NCBI GenBank assembly: GCA_036924285.1
Contig: JAYKYS010000012.1
Coordinates: 4,588,001 to 4,652,000 of the forward strand
Direction: 5' to 3'
Source of the DNA: Asterella californica
Lineage: Eukaryota; Streptophyta; Marchantiopsida; Marchantiales; Aytoniaceae
Length of the DNA stretch: 64,000 bases
Shown one piece after another: positions 23,828 to 37,633 of the stretch; within the stretch, counting starts at the first letter, position 1, and every line of letters begins with the position of its first letter. The position numbers were made by a program, and so were the translations under genes. Under the pieces are notes generated by a model that saw only the letters and a program-made list of their open reading frames with translations, was not told the origin of the DNA and ran no database searches.

Positions 23828-24227
23828 TTAGGGCCTCTTCCCACCAGCCTTTTTTTTCACTAGTAGGTGTCTGAAAACTCGTCGTAAGATTAGATGATTT
23901 TTCTTGATGTTTGTGCAGAAAACTTTTGTCTTCACACAGTATTATCACGAATGCAATTTTTAAGACATCAAGAGAAATCATCTAGTCTTACAACGAGTCT
24001 CACAGAAGTGTGGCACTCCACGTGGCGTGCTATCAACGTCCTCAAGTCCCAATAACTTGGGGGAGTACCCCTGGGGGTACCCTCAGCCCAAAACTGTGGA
24101 GCGGTCGATTTTGCCTCGGGACTCCCTCTTTCTTGAAAAAATTACACAGTGAGAAGACAAAAGTATTTGTTCTGACACAAAATTTCTTTTTGGATAGAAA
24201 AGAAAGACTGGTGGGAAGAGGCCCTTA
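23828..24227. mobile_element. Tourist/PIF-Harbinger-type MITE with TTA duplication
   Basis: The body is 23831-24224 (394 bp), flanked on both sides by tta (23828-23830 and 24225-24227), the PIF/Harbinger signature. Terminal inverted repeats start 'gggcctcttcccaccag' and match over about 17-20 bp, continuing into T-rich / A-rich arms. Inside, 23877-23999 is a second imperfect foldback with arms near 'actcgtcgtaagattaga' and its complement. There is no transposase ORF, so it is non-autonomous. Overlapping ORFs across its right end (24010-24228, 24083-24481) are chance reading frames. Confidence 0.8.
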
Positions 24228-26900
24228 GTATTACAATATGCACAGGAGTTGAAGGCTCGAGAAAGACGGATTGCCAGAAAAGCCTGGACAACGCAAGCTT
24301 GCGTTTCAACATACGGTACTGTTTTGCTAGAAATGCTAATTAAGGCTTCTGAAGTTCTGAACAAGTTGCTGGGTCTCTGTTTCACAAGGACGGGATCCTC
24401 CACTTCTGCAGTGGTTGCGTCGCAGAGTGTATCCTGGCAACAGTCGAGATGTAAAATTGACGAATCCAAGCTCTCTCTCAATACCCCGACAGGGTTTCCG
24501 AGATTGTTTTGCAGTTCGAGTTTGATGATCCATCTCAGACTTGGAAGGATCTAGGTAATGCCCGTTTCAGAATCTCTTATCCTTTCTGTGAAGTTCAACA
24601 ATATTGCCTAATAACGCACTAATAACGTGACAATCTCGCACGCTTGAGAATGAACTGCTGCTTCTGCTACCAGCCACCTAAGGCAGCTCTCCAACTTCTC
24701 CACACACAAATCCAGATTTTGCTCAGCTCCACAACAGACCAGTAGAATTCTACGCAAGGTATAGTACTATACTCGCTTGTCCTCTCTGTCTTTTGAGTTA
24801 AATGTCTTTTGCCCCTCACAGTTTCCGTGAATCCCGACATGTATGATAATAACTTCTCATTGGACTTTCCAGGAGACATCGACAAATTCGAAGGAACTGC
24901 CATGGCTGATATCTTCAAGATGTGGTCAACGCTCTTTCCCACACTTGTTAGGGTTGAGTACCCAAGGCTCTCAGTGCTGCCAATGAGAAGTTATTGTCAT
25001 ACATACTGAATTCACCCTAAGCCTCAGGCCTGTTCATGTCTGCTCAAAGCCAGCAATCCAAAATGCAGGGTTCAGAGAGACATCATAGCAAAGCTACGTG
25101 TTCGTGTCCAGTTTGTGGAAAGTTCTGTTTGACCTAGATGAGCAGTTTGACACTTATCGAGCTTTGACCATGCGTTCCTTCGTGATTCGTGAATCGTGAT
25201 ATACTCGACGAACTCTACACATCCCAGCAAACTTGGAGACAAACTTACCCTTAAACATACTTAACGATTGCAAGATCATGCAATCGAACACAAGAGATAC
25301 ATGTTCTCTCACCTTATAAACTTCCTTCGTTTGCATGATCTTCTACAGTTAAGTATGTCTAAGGGTACGTTTTTGAATCTTTGGGAAGTGCAACGAGAAT
25401 GTTGGTTGGTAATTGTGTAGGCGATGAACCAGACTTAAGCACAGATAAGGAACCCAATTGCATATTATGCAAATTCGACGGAGGGTGTTTAGAGAACTAG
25501 GTGGAAATTATACAAGTTTTCATGCCGCGCTTCACCTGCGAAAGTAGTTACCTTCATGTGTCATTCATGTACCTCATCCCCACTTGGGTAAGTGACCGTA
25601 GTGAGTGACGAGGGACGTATACAGTATGTCTCAACGAAACTGGTGTGGTATGAGAGCGATTTCTAGACACTAACGAACTGCGAAAATTTGAAAATTTGAA
25701 AATTGGGGGTGAAAATGGGGTGAAAATTTGATCTCATCAGAGGGCCTAGTAAACTGGGAGGACAATATCCTTGTTGCTACCGTCGTGTTGGTATTTTATC
25801 TTGAGAATACTTGCGCTTAGTATCTTTGTCACTATCGAGACTTCCTGTTCACAGTCGAATCCCTATTGTAAAATACAAGTGCTCGTGCGATCCCCGAGGG
25901 AAGAGAAAGAGATGGTGATGGTGGTAGTCCTTGGAAAGAAGCTGTACTGCCTGGCCTGCAGATTCAGTGACGACGAAGAACAAGAGGCAGCAGTGGCAAC
26001 ATAAAGAGATATTAGAGATTGGGTATCCATCCGTGCTGTTCTCCGTGTACAAGTCCTTACATGATTTGCATCGAGGTTGGCTCGAGTATAAGACACCAGG
26101 GGGATGACGTGATACACGGGCAAAATTTGTTCTGTTGTTGTATACTTCCCGACTACAGGAACGAACAACAACTTTTCGAAGCAGCAGCACTGAGAGCCTT
26201 GGTTACTGAACCCTAACATTCACAATTGCCCTTTCATCATCATCACCCATAAATACAAATCATTAGTCGATGCTTGGGTTGTCCTATATAGTATAGAGGA
26301 AGGAAACAGAAATCCACTCATATACCACTCGTGGTGCTGGTGGCTAGCACTGACTAACTACCGACGTTGAATCTGCAGCAGGACCTGACGGATGGAGCAA
26401 TATCGCCTTTGTCAATCATTGTCTACCGCACTCTTGCACGGCGCATCTTGTAAGTTGTAGCTTCTCATCCCCAGTAGTGTGCGGCACATGTCGTCGGTCC
26501 GAAGTGGACAAGTGACATGATTTCCGCTTTCAGATCCAATGCCATCCCTCGAGTTTGTGCCAACTGAAATTGATGAAGTAAGTAAGAATCCAATTATACT
26601 TTGATCATAACTGCCAAAACCATCCTCACCGTCCTCCTCCTTGCTATCCGTACGACAGACACTGACACAAGGAGTTCTTGTGCGAATGAATAAACTCTTT
26701 CAGTTTGAAACAGTGAAATGCGTAATGACGCACAGCCTCGATCAGTGCTTGCAAACTAACCAGGCGTGACTTAGGAAATTCATCTGGATAGGCCTTGTTC
26801 CTCATGTCGGCTACTGGGCATGACTCATGAGTACCTCCAGTCCTTGAATGCACAGCTCTTTGGTCACGTCAGCTGACATGTTATGTCTCCATAGATGCCG
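24228..26900. other. Unassigned region, possible exon fragments
   Basis: Plus-strand ORFs 24249-24554 and 24809-25009 have fairly protein-like composition (the latter contains 'FSLDFPGDIDKFEGTAMA'), but I recognise no family and cannot link them by splice sites. Antisense ORFs overlap the same DNA. The stretch 25849-26219 has four overlapping ORFs on both strands, so coding status is open. The repeated tgaaaatttgaaaattt near 25690 is simple sequence. Confidence 0.3.
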
Positions 26901-27558
26901 GCTTATTACTTACCATTTCTGACGTCGGTAACCACGCTTGCTCTCATTGCACGGGTGTTGCAATTTCACCAGAAGTTATCCCAAGACGATCGCTAGTGCT
27001 TCTCATGCAGATACTCTCAACAAATCAGACTTCACAATCAAGCAGTGCTTACAATGATTTTCGTGAGCTTGCTACTGTACAGGAATAACACTGGTAGCAG
27101 TGGTAGTGATTTTTGATATCTTATGTTAGACCGGTATAATTAATGTAAAGAGAGGCCTAGGTCTTGTGAAAGACCTAGGCCTATAAAGAAAGATTAGCAA
27201 GGGTTTATACCCATGCCACTGCAGATATACTGCACTCGCTCGCTTATTACTTACCATTTCTGACGTCGGTAACCACGCTTGCTCTCATTGCACGGGTGTT
27301 GCAATTTCACCAGAAGTTATCCCAAGACGAGCGCTAGTGCTTCTCATGCCGATACTCTCAACAGTCTGACTTCAGAATCAAGCAGCGCTTACACTGATTT
27401 TCGTGAGCTTGCTACTGTACAGGAATAACATCGGTAGCAAAGGTAGTGATTCCTGATATCTTATGTTAGACCGGTATAATTAATGTAGAGAGAGGCCTAG
27501 GTCTAGTGAAAGATTAGCAAGGGATTATACCCATGCCACTGCAGATATACTGCACTCG
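26901..27558 (+). repeat. Tandem duplication, about 341 and 317 bp
   Basis: Copy A is 26901-27241 and copy B is 27242-27558, both starting gcttattacttaccattt and ending gcagatatactgcactcg. They differ by a few substitutions and small gaps. Copy A holds a perfect hairpin (27154-27181); in copy B half of it is deleted. No ORF spans either unit. Confidence 0.9.
27154..27181. repeat. 12-bp inverted repeat, 4-nt loop
   Basis: Arms ggcctaggtctt and aagacctaggcc flank gtga. It is present only in the first tandem copy. Confidence 0.85.
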
Positions 27559-29758
27559 CGTGAGTGTTTGTCCCAATCCTAGCCCTAAGACTTTCGGAGA
27601 TGCGAAGTGCTAGAGGTTCATCTTGATTAAGCTTGCAGGAGGTTTTCATGCCCTTTAAGTAATCATGACACCAAAGCTAATCCTACTCATCGTGTTCCTC
27701 TAATGCAAGATCTGCTAATAATTCCCTGATAAAGTGCTCTTCCTGTTGGCGGATTATTCGCACAACTTCAGGCGAACCATTTCAAAACTCCTGTAGAAGA
27801 TTCTTGGAGGCTCAGCTAATCCTTTCAATCGCAAGCTTGGGTGTGAGCGTGTCGGTTTATTTGTTCGCTCGAAACGGATGTCATACCTGTTAGGGAGTTA
27901 AAAGCTAGAACCACTCAAAGCTTCTGCGGCGAAAAATGCACACATGGTAATAACAGCTCCGGAGTAGAATCCGAGAACTGCAGAACCATAGGTTTTGCTG
28001 CCAGAGGTTATCTTGTAACTGAAAGCAGCCTACTGTAGGTCTCGAGTGACTCTCCTTCAAGAAGTTTTTCAGCTTTTCTCCTTGGAGTCGAAAATCTCGA
28101 TGCGAGTTCCCTACTGTAGTGGACTGACACCTCGATTAGATTTCATTCGAAGAACACTAGATTTCATTCGAACTTCTTCGAATACCTATCTTACTGTAGT
28201 AGCTGCGTGAAAATTCAGTAAGTCTTGGTCCCAAAAATGTCTCGTCTGACCCAAGAATCTAGCTAACACACTGTGTCATCAACTTGAACTGATGAAACAC
28301 GCGACGCAATGAATAGCCAACGGATGGAAAGACCCCATCAACTTGAACTTGCATGCTAGGGCTTAGCAAGTAAGAAGCGAACGTCAAAAGTACTCTTCAC
28401 TGCTTCAGGCGAGTTCTTAATCTAGCTTCCTGTTTTTTCGTACTAACCAAGGATCTTCTCTCCATGTTTAAATGAATACTTCCTTGTTTGGTTACTGGTA
28501 TGTCTAGTAGTAGGTGTATGAATGTGGAAAGGAATTTTACCAAGATCGGAGACATGAATCCACCAGCATGCTAGTTCACCACTTCTCTCTTCTCTCTTCT
28601 CTCTTCTCAGAATGTAGGTCTTTCAGTAATTCTACTCTGGTAGAAATGAACCTCTTATTCGTAGTCCAATATCGGCTTGACTTCTCTCTCGTTTCTTCGC
28701 CGGCGTCATGACACTAAATTCGTATGTAGACAGCTTATTTGTGACTGTCTGAGTTCTAACATATGATCTACCAGGACCAGATTATATGCCTTTCCCGTGG
28801 CCGTAGACTCCAGATAATAAGTTGTAGCAGCGTATATCAATGTAAATCCGGTTCATCCGCACCCTCATAGTTTGCTCCCAGCACTAGTAGAAATAGACGT
28901 CAAAGAGACAAGATGTACGTAAAATCTTCAGAACATTCTGAGTAGTTCTAACCAGGGTCACCGGACAGAACGCTTGTTGAGTGTGACCATAAAATGATCG
29001 CTTATATCCATCAACCCCAAGAACCTACTCGACAGTCCTATCAACTGATTCAAAACGGAGCAGTGATGAGATACCCACAGTAACATCATCAGCTGGATGC
29101 CTCTTTAAGCGGACACGTTCAGGATGTTCCCGGAGTAGACTAGTAAGTCAGTGTGGTTGTTCAGAAACAATGTGTTTCTACCAGGGCCATCAAATTTGCA
29201 CGAGGAACCATCCATGTCTTGTTCTCAGGCATGGAACGTTAAGTCCTCAATAGAATGCCATTTGTACTTACAAATGATTTCTTCCTCTGTGTATCATGAC
29301 GTCCACATGCTCAAACTGACCATCGAACGAATTGAAGATGGTAAGGTTTGTAGGGGCTAAACCAGACTTTCTTTATCTACCTTATAAGAGATGATGGCCA
29401 TATATGCTAAAGAAAAGCCTTTCTGGTACAGTAAAGTTCTCGGCATAAGGTATAAGGTTGCAGTTTAACTACCACTAGCACTGAAACTTCAACGGATCCA
29501 TAGTAGCATCCACCCACACATGTTGAGGAGCTGACCACGCATTGTAAGTTTACTGATGATGAGTGAAGAGACCCAGAACTGGGATTCATAGTCTACTACT
29601 ATAGTAGCTGTTTCACAGGCTGAATCTACCTTGGATACTCTGTGTGCTAAGCATATTCGAGACTTCAGAGTGCAGGACCCTTTCTGTACCATGACTTAAG
29701 TAACGGAATCATTCCAGTAGGCTATGTCGTGGCCTACATCTTCGTGATGGAGATATGT

Positions 29759-29900
29759 CAGTTCAGTGAATCAGTTGACTAACTCCCAAAACCCGAACCC
29801 GAACTCCAATCCCTAATCTCTACCTGGATAGTTCAGTGAATCAGTTGAGTAACTCCCAAAACCCGAACCCGAACCCGATCTCCAGTCCCTAATCTCTACC
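29759..29900 (+). repeat. Short tandem duplication
   Basis: Two adjacent copies of a ~68-74 bp unit beginning tagttcagtgaatcag (first copy tcagttcagtgaatcag) and ending ccctaatctctacctg. The second copy has an extra cccgaa hexamer. Confidence 0.85.
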
Positions 29901-30161
29901 TGTATATATCACCGCCCTTCGGGCTCTAATCAGTGGATACGTTCATTTGTAACTAGACTGCTGTGCGACGGAGTCGTGTCTCGCAATTCACACAGTGATA
30001 TCTGCGTGACTTCTGTGTGAGAGGAACGAGAATCAGAGGAGTTTTAAGTCTTGTGTGTACTCAGAGACGAGTGAGCTGTGACCTGTTAGAACTGTGTATG
30101 CTGACGAAAGGTAAGTAGTGTGCAACTCTTGTCATACTCGAGCGAACTGCTGTCGTTTTCA

Positions 30162-30237
30162 CATCTGAACAGCGTTTTTCGCCGATAGGAAAAACGCTGT
30201 TCGGATGATGTAAGTCTTCACTCAACCGTGAAGACTT
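30162..30237. repeat. Two adjacent stem-loops
   Basis: The first stem pairs gaacagcgtttttc (30167-30180) with gaaaaacgctgttc (30189-30202) and extends outward with one mismatch. The second pairs aagtcttcac (30212-30221) with gtgaagactt (30228-30237). The arrangement is unusual, but no promoter, tRNA or gene adjoins it. Confidence 0.75.
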
Positions 30238-33200
30238 CGCAGATTCATACAAGGTCCTTTCCTCCCTACATCTACTGACTCATGTTCTGGCTGAGAGCGC
30301 AAGTGCCGTTGTAAACAACTATAAAGGACTACAGCAAAGCATGATCCTGTTTCAGTCAGAACCCGATGAAACTGCTTCAGTCAATCAAATCTCCATACAA
30401 GGGACAGACATTTCCTTCAAAAGCACAAAACCTAAAAATTCTAACCTACGCTAGGGGTTACCTGATTCCCTCTCACTTTTTATAAAGTGGAGCTAAAGTT
30501 CTAGGGCTTACACCCTAAACCCTAGATCGGGAAGCAATATGTTAACTCACTTGAGAGAACGTTTCACTTTATTTAATGACTTTTTAGATTGTACGCAAAT
30601 TGGCAACTCATGTTACTGTAGTGAATCAGATGATCATAGATGAAACTCACCTCTGCTCTTCTCGAGTCAGCATCTTCTGTTCTTCTATTATCAAGTCGAA
30701 GAGAGGTGCTGGTAAGTGCTTAACAGATTCCTCTCTGTTTAATTCCTCTTGCACTGCGCACCAAGTGCATCACATTCTGCTCTTCTGGTTAATATCAAAT
30801 ACGCTGATCAAAGTACTGGCACAGATATGCCAGGCTCTCTAGATCTGTCTTGCCGAATTCTTCAACTTACAGACCATGATTCTAAAGCGTTAAAGAATCA
30901 CTAAGTAGCACCTCCATTAATTGTACGATTTGGTTATTGACGCTGAATCACAGCATGCGACGGCTAAGTTAGCGTTCTTCAAATCTGTAGATTTCACGGG
31001 CAGAGTACGAGCACCAGAAGACGACGACATGTTGCAATTGGAATAAATACTCGTCGGACCTTTGAGGTGGAACACTGGAATTACAACCTAAAGCTGCAAG
31101 AGGTGCACTTTCAGCCACCTCCTTATAATTAGACCTGCCTGTCAGGTAAGCTAGAAGAAGTCACTCATGAGATCGATACTGCCGTACTGATTCTGACTCT
31201 TCCCGTTACTAGCTTGTAAGTAGTGCACGTGACCATTTCCGGCAGATCTAAAAGAGCTGAATGAGCCGAGCTGACTGTGAATTTATTAGAGGACTGCTCG
31301 GTAACCCAGAACTTTACAATCGACTTTACCAATCTGTGCTTTTTCCTGTACATCCAGTAGTTCATGATTAGAACATATCATTTCTGAGAGTAAACGTTAG
31401 ATGGCGTCCATGTATTATCGGAATCGTGGGTAAGTCCTACAAAGTTTTCAGGCACGCCATGCCTACAACAGTATTGCTTTGATTGTTAAATTTACAATGA
31501 GAGAAGAAACGTTGTAATATACAAGATCTTCAGCGACGAATGCAAGCAAAAGCCATGATAATATGCGGATGTGCGGTCACGTCTTGAAAGTGTGAATAAT
31601 AGATTCGTTCAGGTTCTGAGCGAGTCTAAGATTGTTAGAATCAAACTCCAGGACCTGCTATACTAGCAAGGTGCGTACCTACCGTATAAAGTCCAGCATG
31701 GTTTTGTGCTGTTCCGACCTTATCAGATCTTGCCTATCTTAATAAGCTTCTAATAAGCTGAGTAAAGTCATGCTCTGTGACAGGAATCCTTGAGTCAAAT
31801 GTCATCGGAGTATGTGAGCTGGCTGTTCGTCTCTCATGTCAAACATTACACCCCATCTGTAACCTTAGCTTGTCATTCTACATGTACATACAAGATCAAG
31901 GTGTTTAAACTGAATCTGATTCAGCTCTTCATTCATATATATATAGAAAGTGTACTTAGCCTCATGAACTCTTCATCAGCGATCTATATTAGTGCATGGT
32001 AATATTTCTTTCCGAGGTGATCAGGGACATTGTTTAGTATATTTTTGGACCTGCTCTGGACCAGGGTGCTAGAATAATAACAGAAAGTTGATTCTGCTCT
32101 CAAACTGATCGTGCTGATTGTACGACTACGTACCTTCTAGGTTTACGAACGGAGCTTCCTTGCTCATACATTTTCCACATTGCTGTCATTTACTTGAAGA
32201 GTACGTTCGCTCATCTTGGATTTTGCTGATCTTGCGTCAACTTAATCTTATTACATGAGTCAAACTCTGCAGCATGGTCCAAATAAGGAATGCTTTCCTT
32301 TGTGGATGGCTCTCAGCGAAGGCATGATGTTAGTTTTACTGGTTTCCTCTTGTCAATGAGTGGATCTAATATTGAGTACCTCATCAACTTTGGGCGATAG
32401 AAAAACAGATTCTGTGGTCATACGCCTATAACTGGAAGCTCAAATTTGAGGGAGGTATCATGGCCGGGTCTTTGTTTAATTTCAGAAGCATGTTGTTCAG
32501 ACTTTATGCCCTAATATGCCCTAACCAATCCTGGGGACCATAGGAAACGAAGTTTCAGTGAGCTCAAGTGAAGGCAAAGAAGCATTTTCTTTAGTTTATC
32601 ATGGGATCGACCATATGCATGATAAGGAAATCTATACTATGATAGATCTACTAGCTTCTTTTTGGCTGTTGTGTGTGGGTGACATCTAGATCTCACGTTC
32701 CTCTTGTACTTTTGAAGTTCGTAGATATAGACACTGACAGTCGATCGGCTATCAACTCCTCATGTGATCTATTTGCACGCTCCAGATGGTCAGTTTCTCT
32801 CCTGCAGGATTGTTACTGCATTTAAGTATGTTTCCAGGTATACAGGTTTGATATTGTATACATGCTCGTTCTGTGCACGTGAAATTTACAGAACAACGCC
32901 AAACTGTGCCTGTGCCTGCTAGGATCCAGGTTTTATATAAGTCCTTGTATAGTCGAGCTCTGTTCTAACAGGACTATTTAGGTCGGCGCCGCGCCTGTCA
33001 TACATATTATCTATAGCTGCAACAGAAGGAAATTAACCCCAACTTTAAGGGAAGACCTCACTAACTGAAGAAAGCTATCAACAACAAGTCTGAGCCTCAC
33101 AGTTCCTGCAGGGCTTTTAAATTCTTCAAGACTTTGAAGAGGACGGCATGCAAGACTCAACAAACTATTTATGATTGCGCTGACAGTACTGGAGATGATT

Positions 33201-36200
33201 CTGGAGGAATATAATATACGTACTACTAGCACTGGGCAACTTTGTCGACTACTTAGATTCGTATGCCTGCAGACTTGGTTCGACTAAATTAAAAGTACTA
33301 AACGCTCCAAAAGAATATCTAGCTACATCTAGATCTGGAGGACAGAAGGTTGAGAAATCCAAGATGTGCTTCTCAGTTGGCATTCTAACCATGTCTTGAT
33401 CATGAGCTACTGAGTGAGTGAGCGAGTACGTACGAACTAACGAGCTCGAGCCGATCGGTACGTCATGATAGACTAAGTACTTACTGCATGCATCTTCATG
33501 GGCAAGATGTAAACCGACGGTGCGCTGTGAATCAATATCGCAGTCGGATCAGTTGCTTGCAATTGCAATGCATGCGCCATAACGTCCGATCCCGTATACT
33601 TCATAGTTGCACCTTCCACACCTCCAGAGTCCAGTCACTGTGTCTTCACGTTTTGTCAATCGCCACCAACACTAACTAACTAGTACTGTCTACTAGCGCT
33701 CGAGCTACATCTCCGCTAGATTCTGCACAGATAGAGGGTTAGGGTATAGTTGAGGTTATGGGGACCAATCTGTCTCTCTATATACAAGAGGGCATATGGC
33801 ATGCACTCCGTTACTCTTCTTGGTGAATTTGTGTGTGTGGCTAGAGGCTGTCCATTAATACTGTAACAAAGTCTGCTATGGTAGGGCTACCGCTGAGCCT
33901 CACGAAAAAGCCATTTGAAATTAAAGCCTCGTAGATCTAGAGAAGGAATTGAAAAGAAAATAGTCCGTTCTTCTAGTTCTGAACGAGGCGTTTTGATTTG
34001 ACGAGAATATCAGGAGAACGGTTTGTCAATGACACGAAGTGCGTCATTTAGTTTCTGTACTGTAATTAACAGGCCTGAACTTCTGTCGGAAACTTGCAAG
34101 CCATTCATTCATGTATAATTCGTGATCATTACGAATTGTCTAGATCTCCATTCATGTCAATTTGAAAGAGAGCTACTTGTTTTGCAAGTCGACGTTCACT
34201 GATATCAATGAAAACCAGAATATATCTGTTAACTGAACGACTTTAAGTTACTGGAAATACTTGCATCATGGCCATGGGTGTAATGTCCAGATATCATCTT
34301 AAGTTGAATCTTCGAATTCTTACTGGACTTTGAAGCACCAGATCTAGCGCTAGCCACACCAGCCTCGACGGCAAATGGTGTTATGATATAATGGAAGGAG
34401 AGGTGCATCGGATCGATGTACGTAAGAGGGAAGCAAACAACTCAATATGGTTTGGAATAAAGTCAGCTCCGAAGGGAGGACTGTCCATGAATCCTGAGTT
34501 CGAGGGCCGAGTCAGCTGGAGACATCCATAGCTATTATATATGGTCGCGTATTTTATGAGGTACTAAAGATCTTGTCATGGCTTATAAGCGACTTGACTC
34601 CCCAATTCGAACGCAGGCTGTCGTAGCACATTTAGTGAAAATGCTCTGCGCGTTTTCACTTCTCCAGGTCTTTGAGAGAATCTTCGAATTCCAGGTGCTG
34701 TATATGTTTGATTAATAACTTTGTGCAGAAGGAACCGTCAGTACGTACGTAGAACTGTGACTAGCAGCTGAATCTGCCCCAGATCTTCCAGTTCGTGCTC
34801 TGATATACCTCCCGAAGTGTGCCGGGACATGTACTGCAGGAGTATACTTACCATGTCACAGTAGGCCGACATCATCACTAGCTATGGGCGAGATCATGAT
34901 CAGCATGACGTTAGCAAACCACTGCACTGAATATCAAGTGAGCCAAATTCAAGATGCGCTGTGAGAATCAGTTGCAGAGCACCTGTTCGATGACTAGAAG
35001 GTTTAATTTGCTATTCGACTATTCTTTTGTCGACTGTCTCCGTTACGTTGCAGACGCGAGGCGTTCATTGACAAATTGCCTGTGAATTACTATGTAGCAG
35101 TTCTTATCAATGATATATAAGGGCATCTGTGTGCGTAGACTTTGAAGAAAGGAGCTCGAGAAGGTGATGGATAATATCATCTGCAAATGAGTAGTTCCAA
35201 GTCAGATCTACAGGACTCGTTAATGTGTGTGACCGAGTTCACACGGTACCGGTTCATTGGCTTGATCATGAGCGATAAAGCTTAAGCTAGCATGCGAAGG
35301 GATCGGATGTACTAACAGAGACGCGCGAAACAGTAGGATTCGAACTTGTACGTTCCTGAGCTCCAGAATGGTACTTTTAATTTCCTCCAGCTTCTGTCGG
35401 CCTTCATCTTCTTCCATCACGATGGTGAGAGAACTGCTGTCGATAATTCTCCTCAAGTTCCCCGTCTGTTACTCGCGCTCAGACGGCTTCCCACATTAGT
35501 AATATTGTGGTTTCGAATTCATGGAGTCCCTGGTTCCAGAAATCATGACAGAATATTATGTATATAACCACCATCAACCCTGCAGCTCACAACGACTCTA
35601 CCTGGGCAGGTTGGATATATATATCAGACGGGAAGTCTAGATCTGATAGATATACTGCATAATTATCTGTTTACATGTATCCCGCGGAAGGTGCAGTAAA
35701 ATTGACTTTTAGCTTCTTACTAGACTATTCTCAGTGTGAACGTTTGTGGGGTTCTTTTTGAAGTAGAGATATGTAACAGGATCTAGATATATATCTACAG
35801 TACTAAGACTTGTCAAAGTAGCTATAGTGGTAGAGAAGATGAATTCGAAATCCATTGCAGACCCGCGTACGAAAACATGACAGTGAATTTATGACGTTAT
35901 TAGATAGATGATCCAGAAACTGTATGTTCCAGTCACAATTGATATCAGTTCTAGGCATGCATTCGAATTCGACTGATCGTCCTGAAGTTCGCTTCTCGAT
36001 CGAGATTCGTAGAGAACATGACAGTTCTTAAGTTGTGTGACCTCCTGAAAATGGAAATGCAAATCGGCATGAGCTTTAACTCATGCGTCCCTTTAGATAT
36101 CAGGCCGGACGGATCGATTGGATCTAGGATAAGTACTACTGCCATGGCGAGTGGAAGCTAGGAACTGCAACAAGCATATCTAGCTCTACCCTGCCCACAA

Positions 36201-36825
36201 ATCACCAAAACTATCAGGTACCGCTGCTAGCTCGACCGGGAATTCGAACATTCTGTGAGCCCATGCGCCAAGATCTAGGGATATAGGCTGCAGATTTCAT
36301 TAGTAGGTGCATTCTAGCTAGTGGGTCAGAATGGGCCGGAACTGCGAACTAATATGAAACTTTCCAGAACTGCGAACTTATATGAAAGGGCGGATCCGAA
36401 GTACTTAAGAAGACCAACTTTTCCCCTGGGGTCAACAACTTACGATTCTACGGGTCATAAGTCAAAGAATTTGAATATGATTTCCAGCATACAGTAAGTC
36501 TCCGCAACTTCACACCGTCACGGGCTTTTTTCTTACTGCGCACGGGGGGACGAATGAAGACGACACGTGTCGTCACAAGGATGAGTCAATAGCGGAAGGG
36601 TAAGGGAGGGAACCCGAACCTACCTATACTCCAAGTCTTGAAAGCTTCAACGGAAAATCGACTGGTGTGGAGAATCTATCGCAAAAGATTCGGTAAAGTA
36701 ATATGAACTGGTGTGAACAGACTCTATTAAGTTAACGTTGTGACTTAAGCTCAAGCTTAGTTTAAACACTAGCTTTCGTTGTGTAATTAAACACAACGAA
36801 TTATTAAATTCTTTGTGTTTAATTA

Positions 36826-37123
36826 TTGTTTGATGACACCTTTGAGTATGAAATTTTTATTTACGATTTCGTGTTTGATAATACTTTTGAATGTGAAACC
36901 AAGCACTTTATGATATTAATGACATATCTGTACTGTAAAACATCAGATTTCTGAGGATGTGCAGTCTTATTACATAGATATTTAGTCACTGTCTAAAATA
37001 ATGAAATGATGAAATGATATCAAAAATAGACAAAATGATTGGTTTTATTGTTGATAACCAGTCAGTGTGAGATAAAACAATCCATAGTTAAGAAGAGTGT
37101 GATCAAGCAGAAGAAACTTACTG
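36826..37123 (+). repeat. Mutator-type MITE relative, degraded
   Basis: It contains tgtttgatgacacc, 'gatgtgcagtcttatta', 'aaaatgattggttttatt', 'ataaccagtcagtgtga' and 'gagtgtgatcaagcag', in the same order as in the 374-bp element at 50258-50631. Terminal bases and a 9-bp duplication are not recognisable. Confidence 0.55.
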
Positions 37124-37633
37124 AATTTATGTAAAAACAAAACTTCTCGTAAATGCTGAATGAATAAACTTTTTAAATTCCTGAATAAATTTGAATATTA
37201 TTAAGAGAAAGAACGCCGGCAAAAGAACGGGAAAGTGTAACATGACGGAAGGTTTTCTGAATAACCGGTTGTCTCCTCGACGGAATGATATATTTCGGCA
37301 ATTTGCTTAGAGCAATCGAGAAATATTTTACGTTTTCTGCAATATGATGAGTAATATTTGCCCAGTAATTTCCAATAATGAGAAAATTCACTTTGAATCG
37401 GTAACGATTAAACCTTAAACCTTAAACCCTAGACACGTCACCTGAGGTGTTTAAGGTCTCCATGCTAGCAAAGGCAAGAAGTGCCTCGAAGTTGCGATCG
37501 TCACTTGAGGTCAAGGTATGGTCCAGATGAGCTTTTGAAGAGTTTATAATTGATCGTTAATTAGCTACACACATACACGAAGCTCAAGCTTGAGAGGTTA
37601 ACTACGGTTAGCTCCTTGATGCAGGCTTAAAAG

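Larger units (their letters stand above)
27559..36825. other. Long unassigned region without recognised transposons
   Basis: About 9 kb with only short ORFs, moderate GC and frequent ctagctag / tatata runs. Features noted: a pyrimidine tract ending in a cag acceptor-like site at 28577-28611, a 68-74 bp tandem duplication at 29759-29900, twin hairpins at 30162-30237, and taaaccctaga near 30513. Minus-strand ORF 35220-35456 includes a charged, helix-like stretch (EEDEGRQKLEEIKSTI) ending at a possible gtacaag donor. Spliced genes with small exons cannot be excluded. Confidence 0.4.

Noticed and set aside
28577..28611. Pyrimidine tract ending in cag as a splice acceptor
   Set aside because: It is a tctct-type microsatellite, and the following ORF has no protein-like features.
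34780..34910. Minus-strand exon candidate with ctgcag acceptor and gtaagt donor
   Set aside because: The implied intron between the two sites would be only 18 nt, which is too short to splice.
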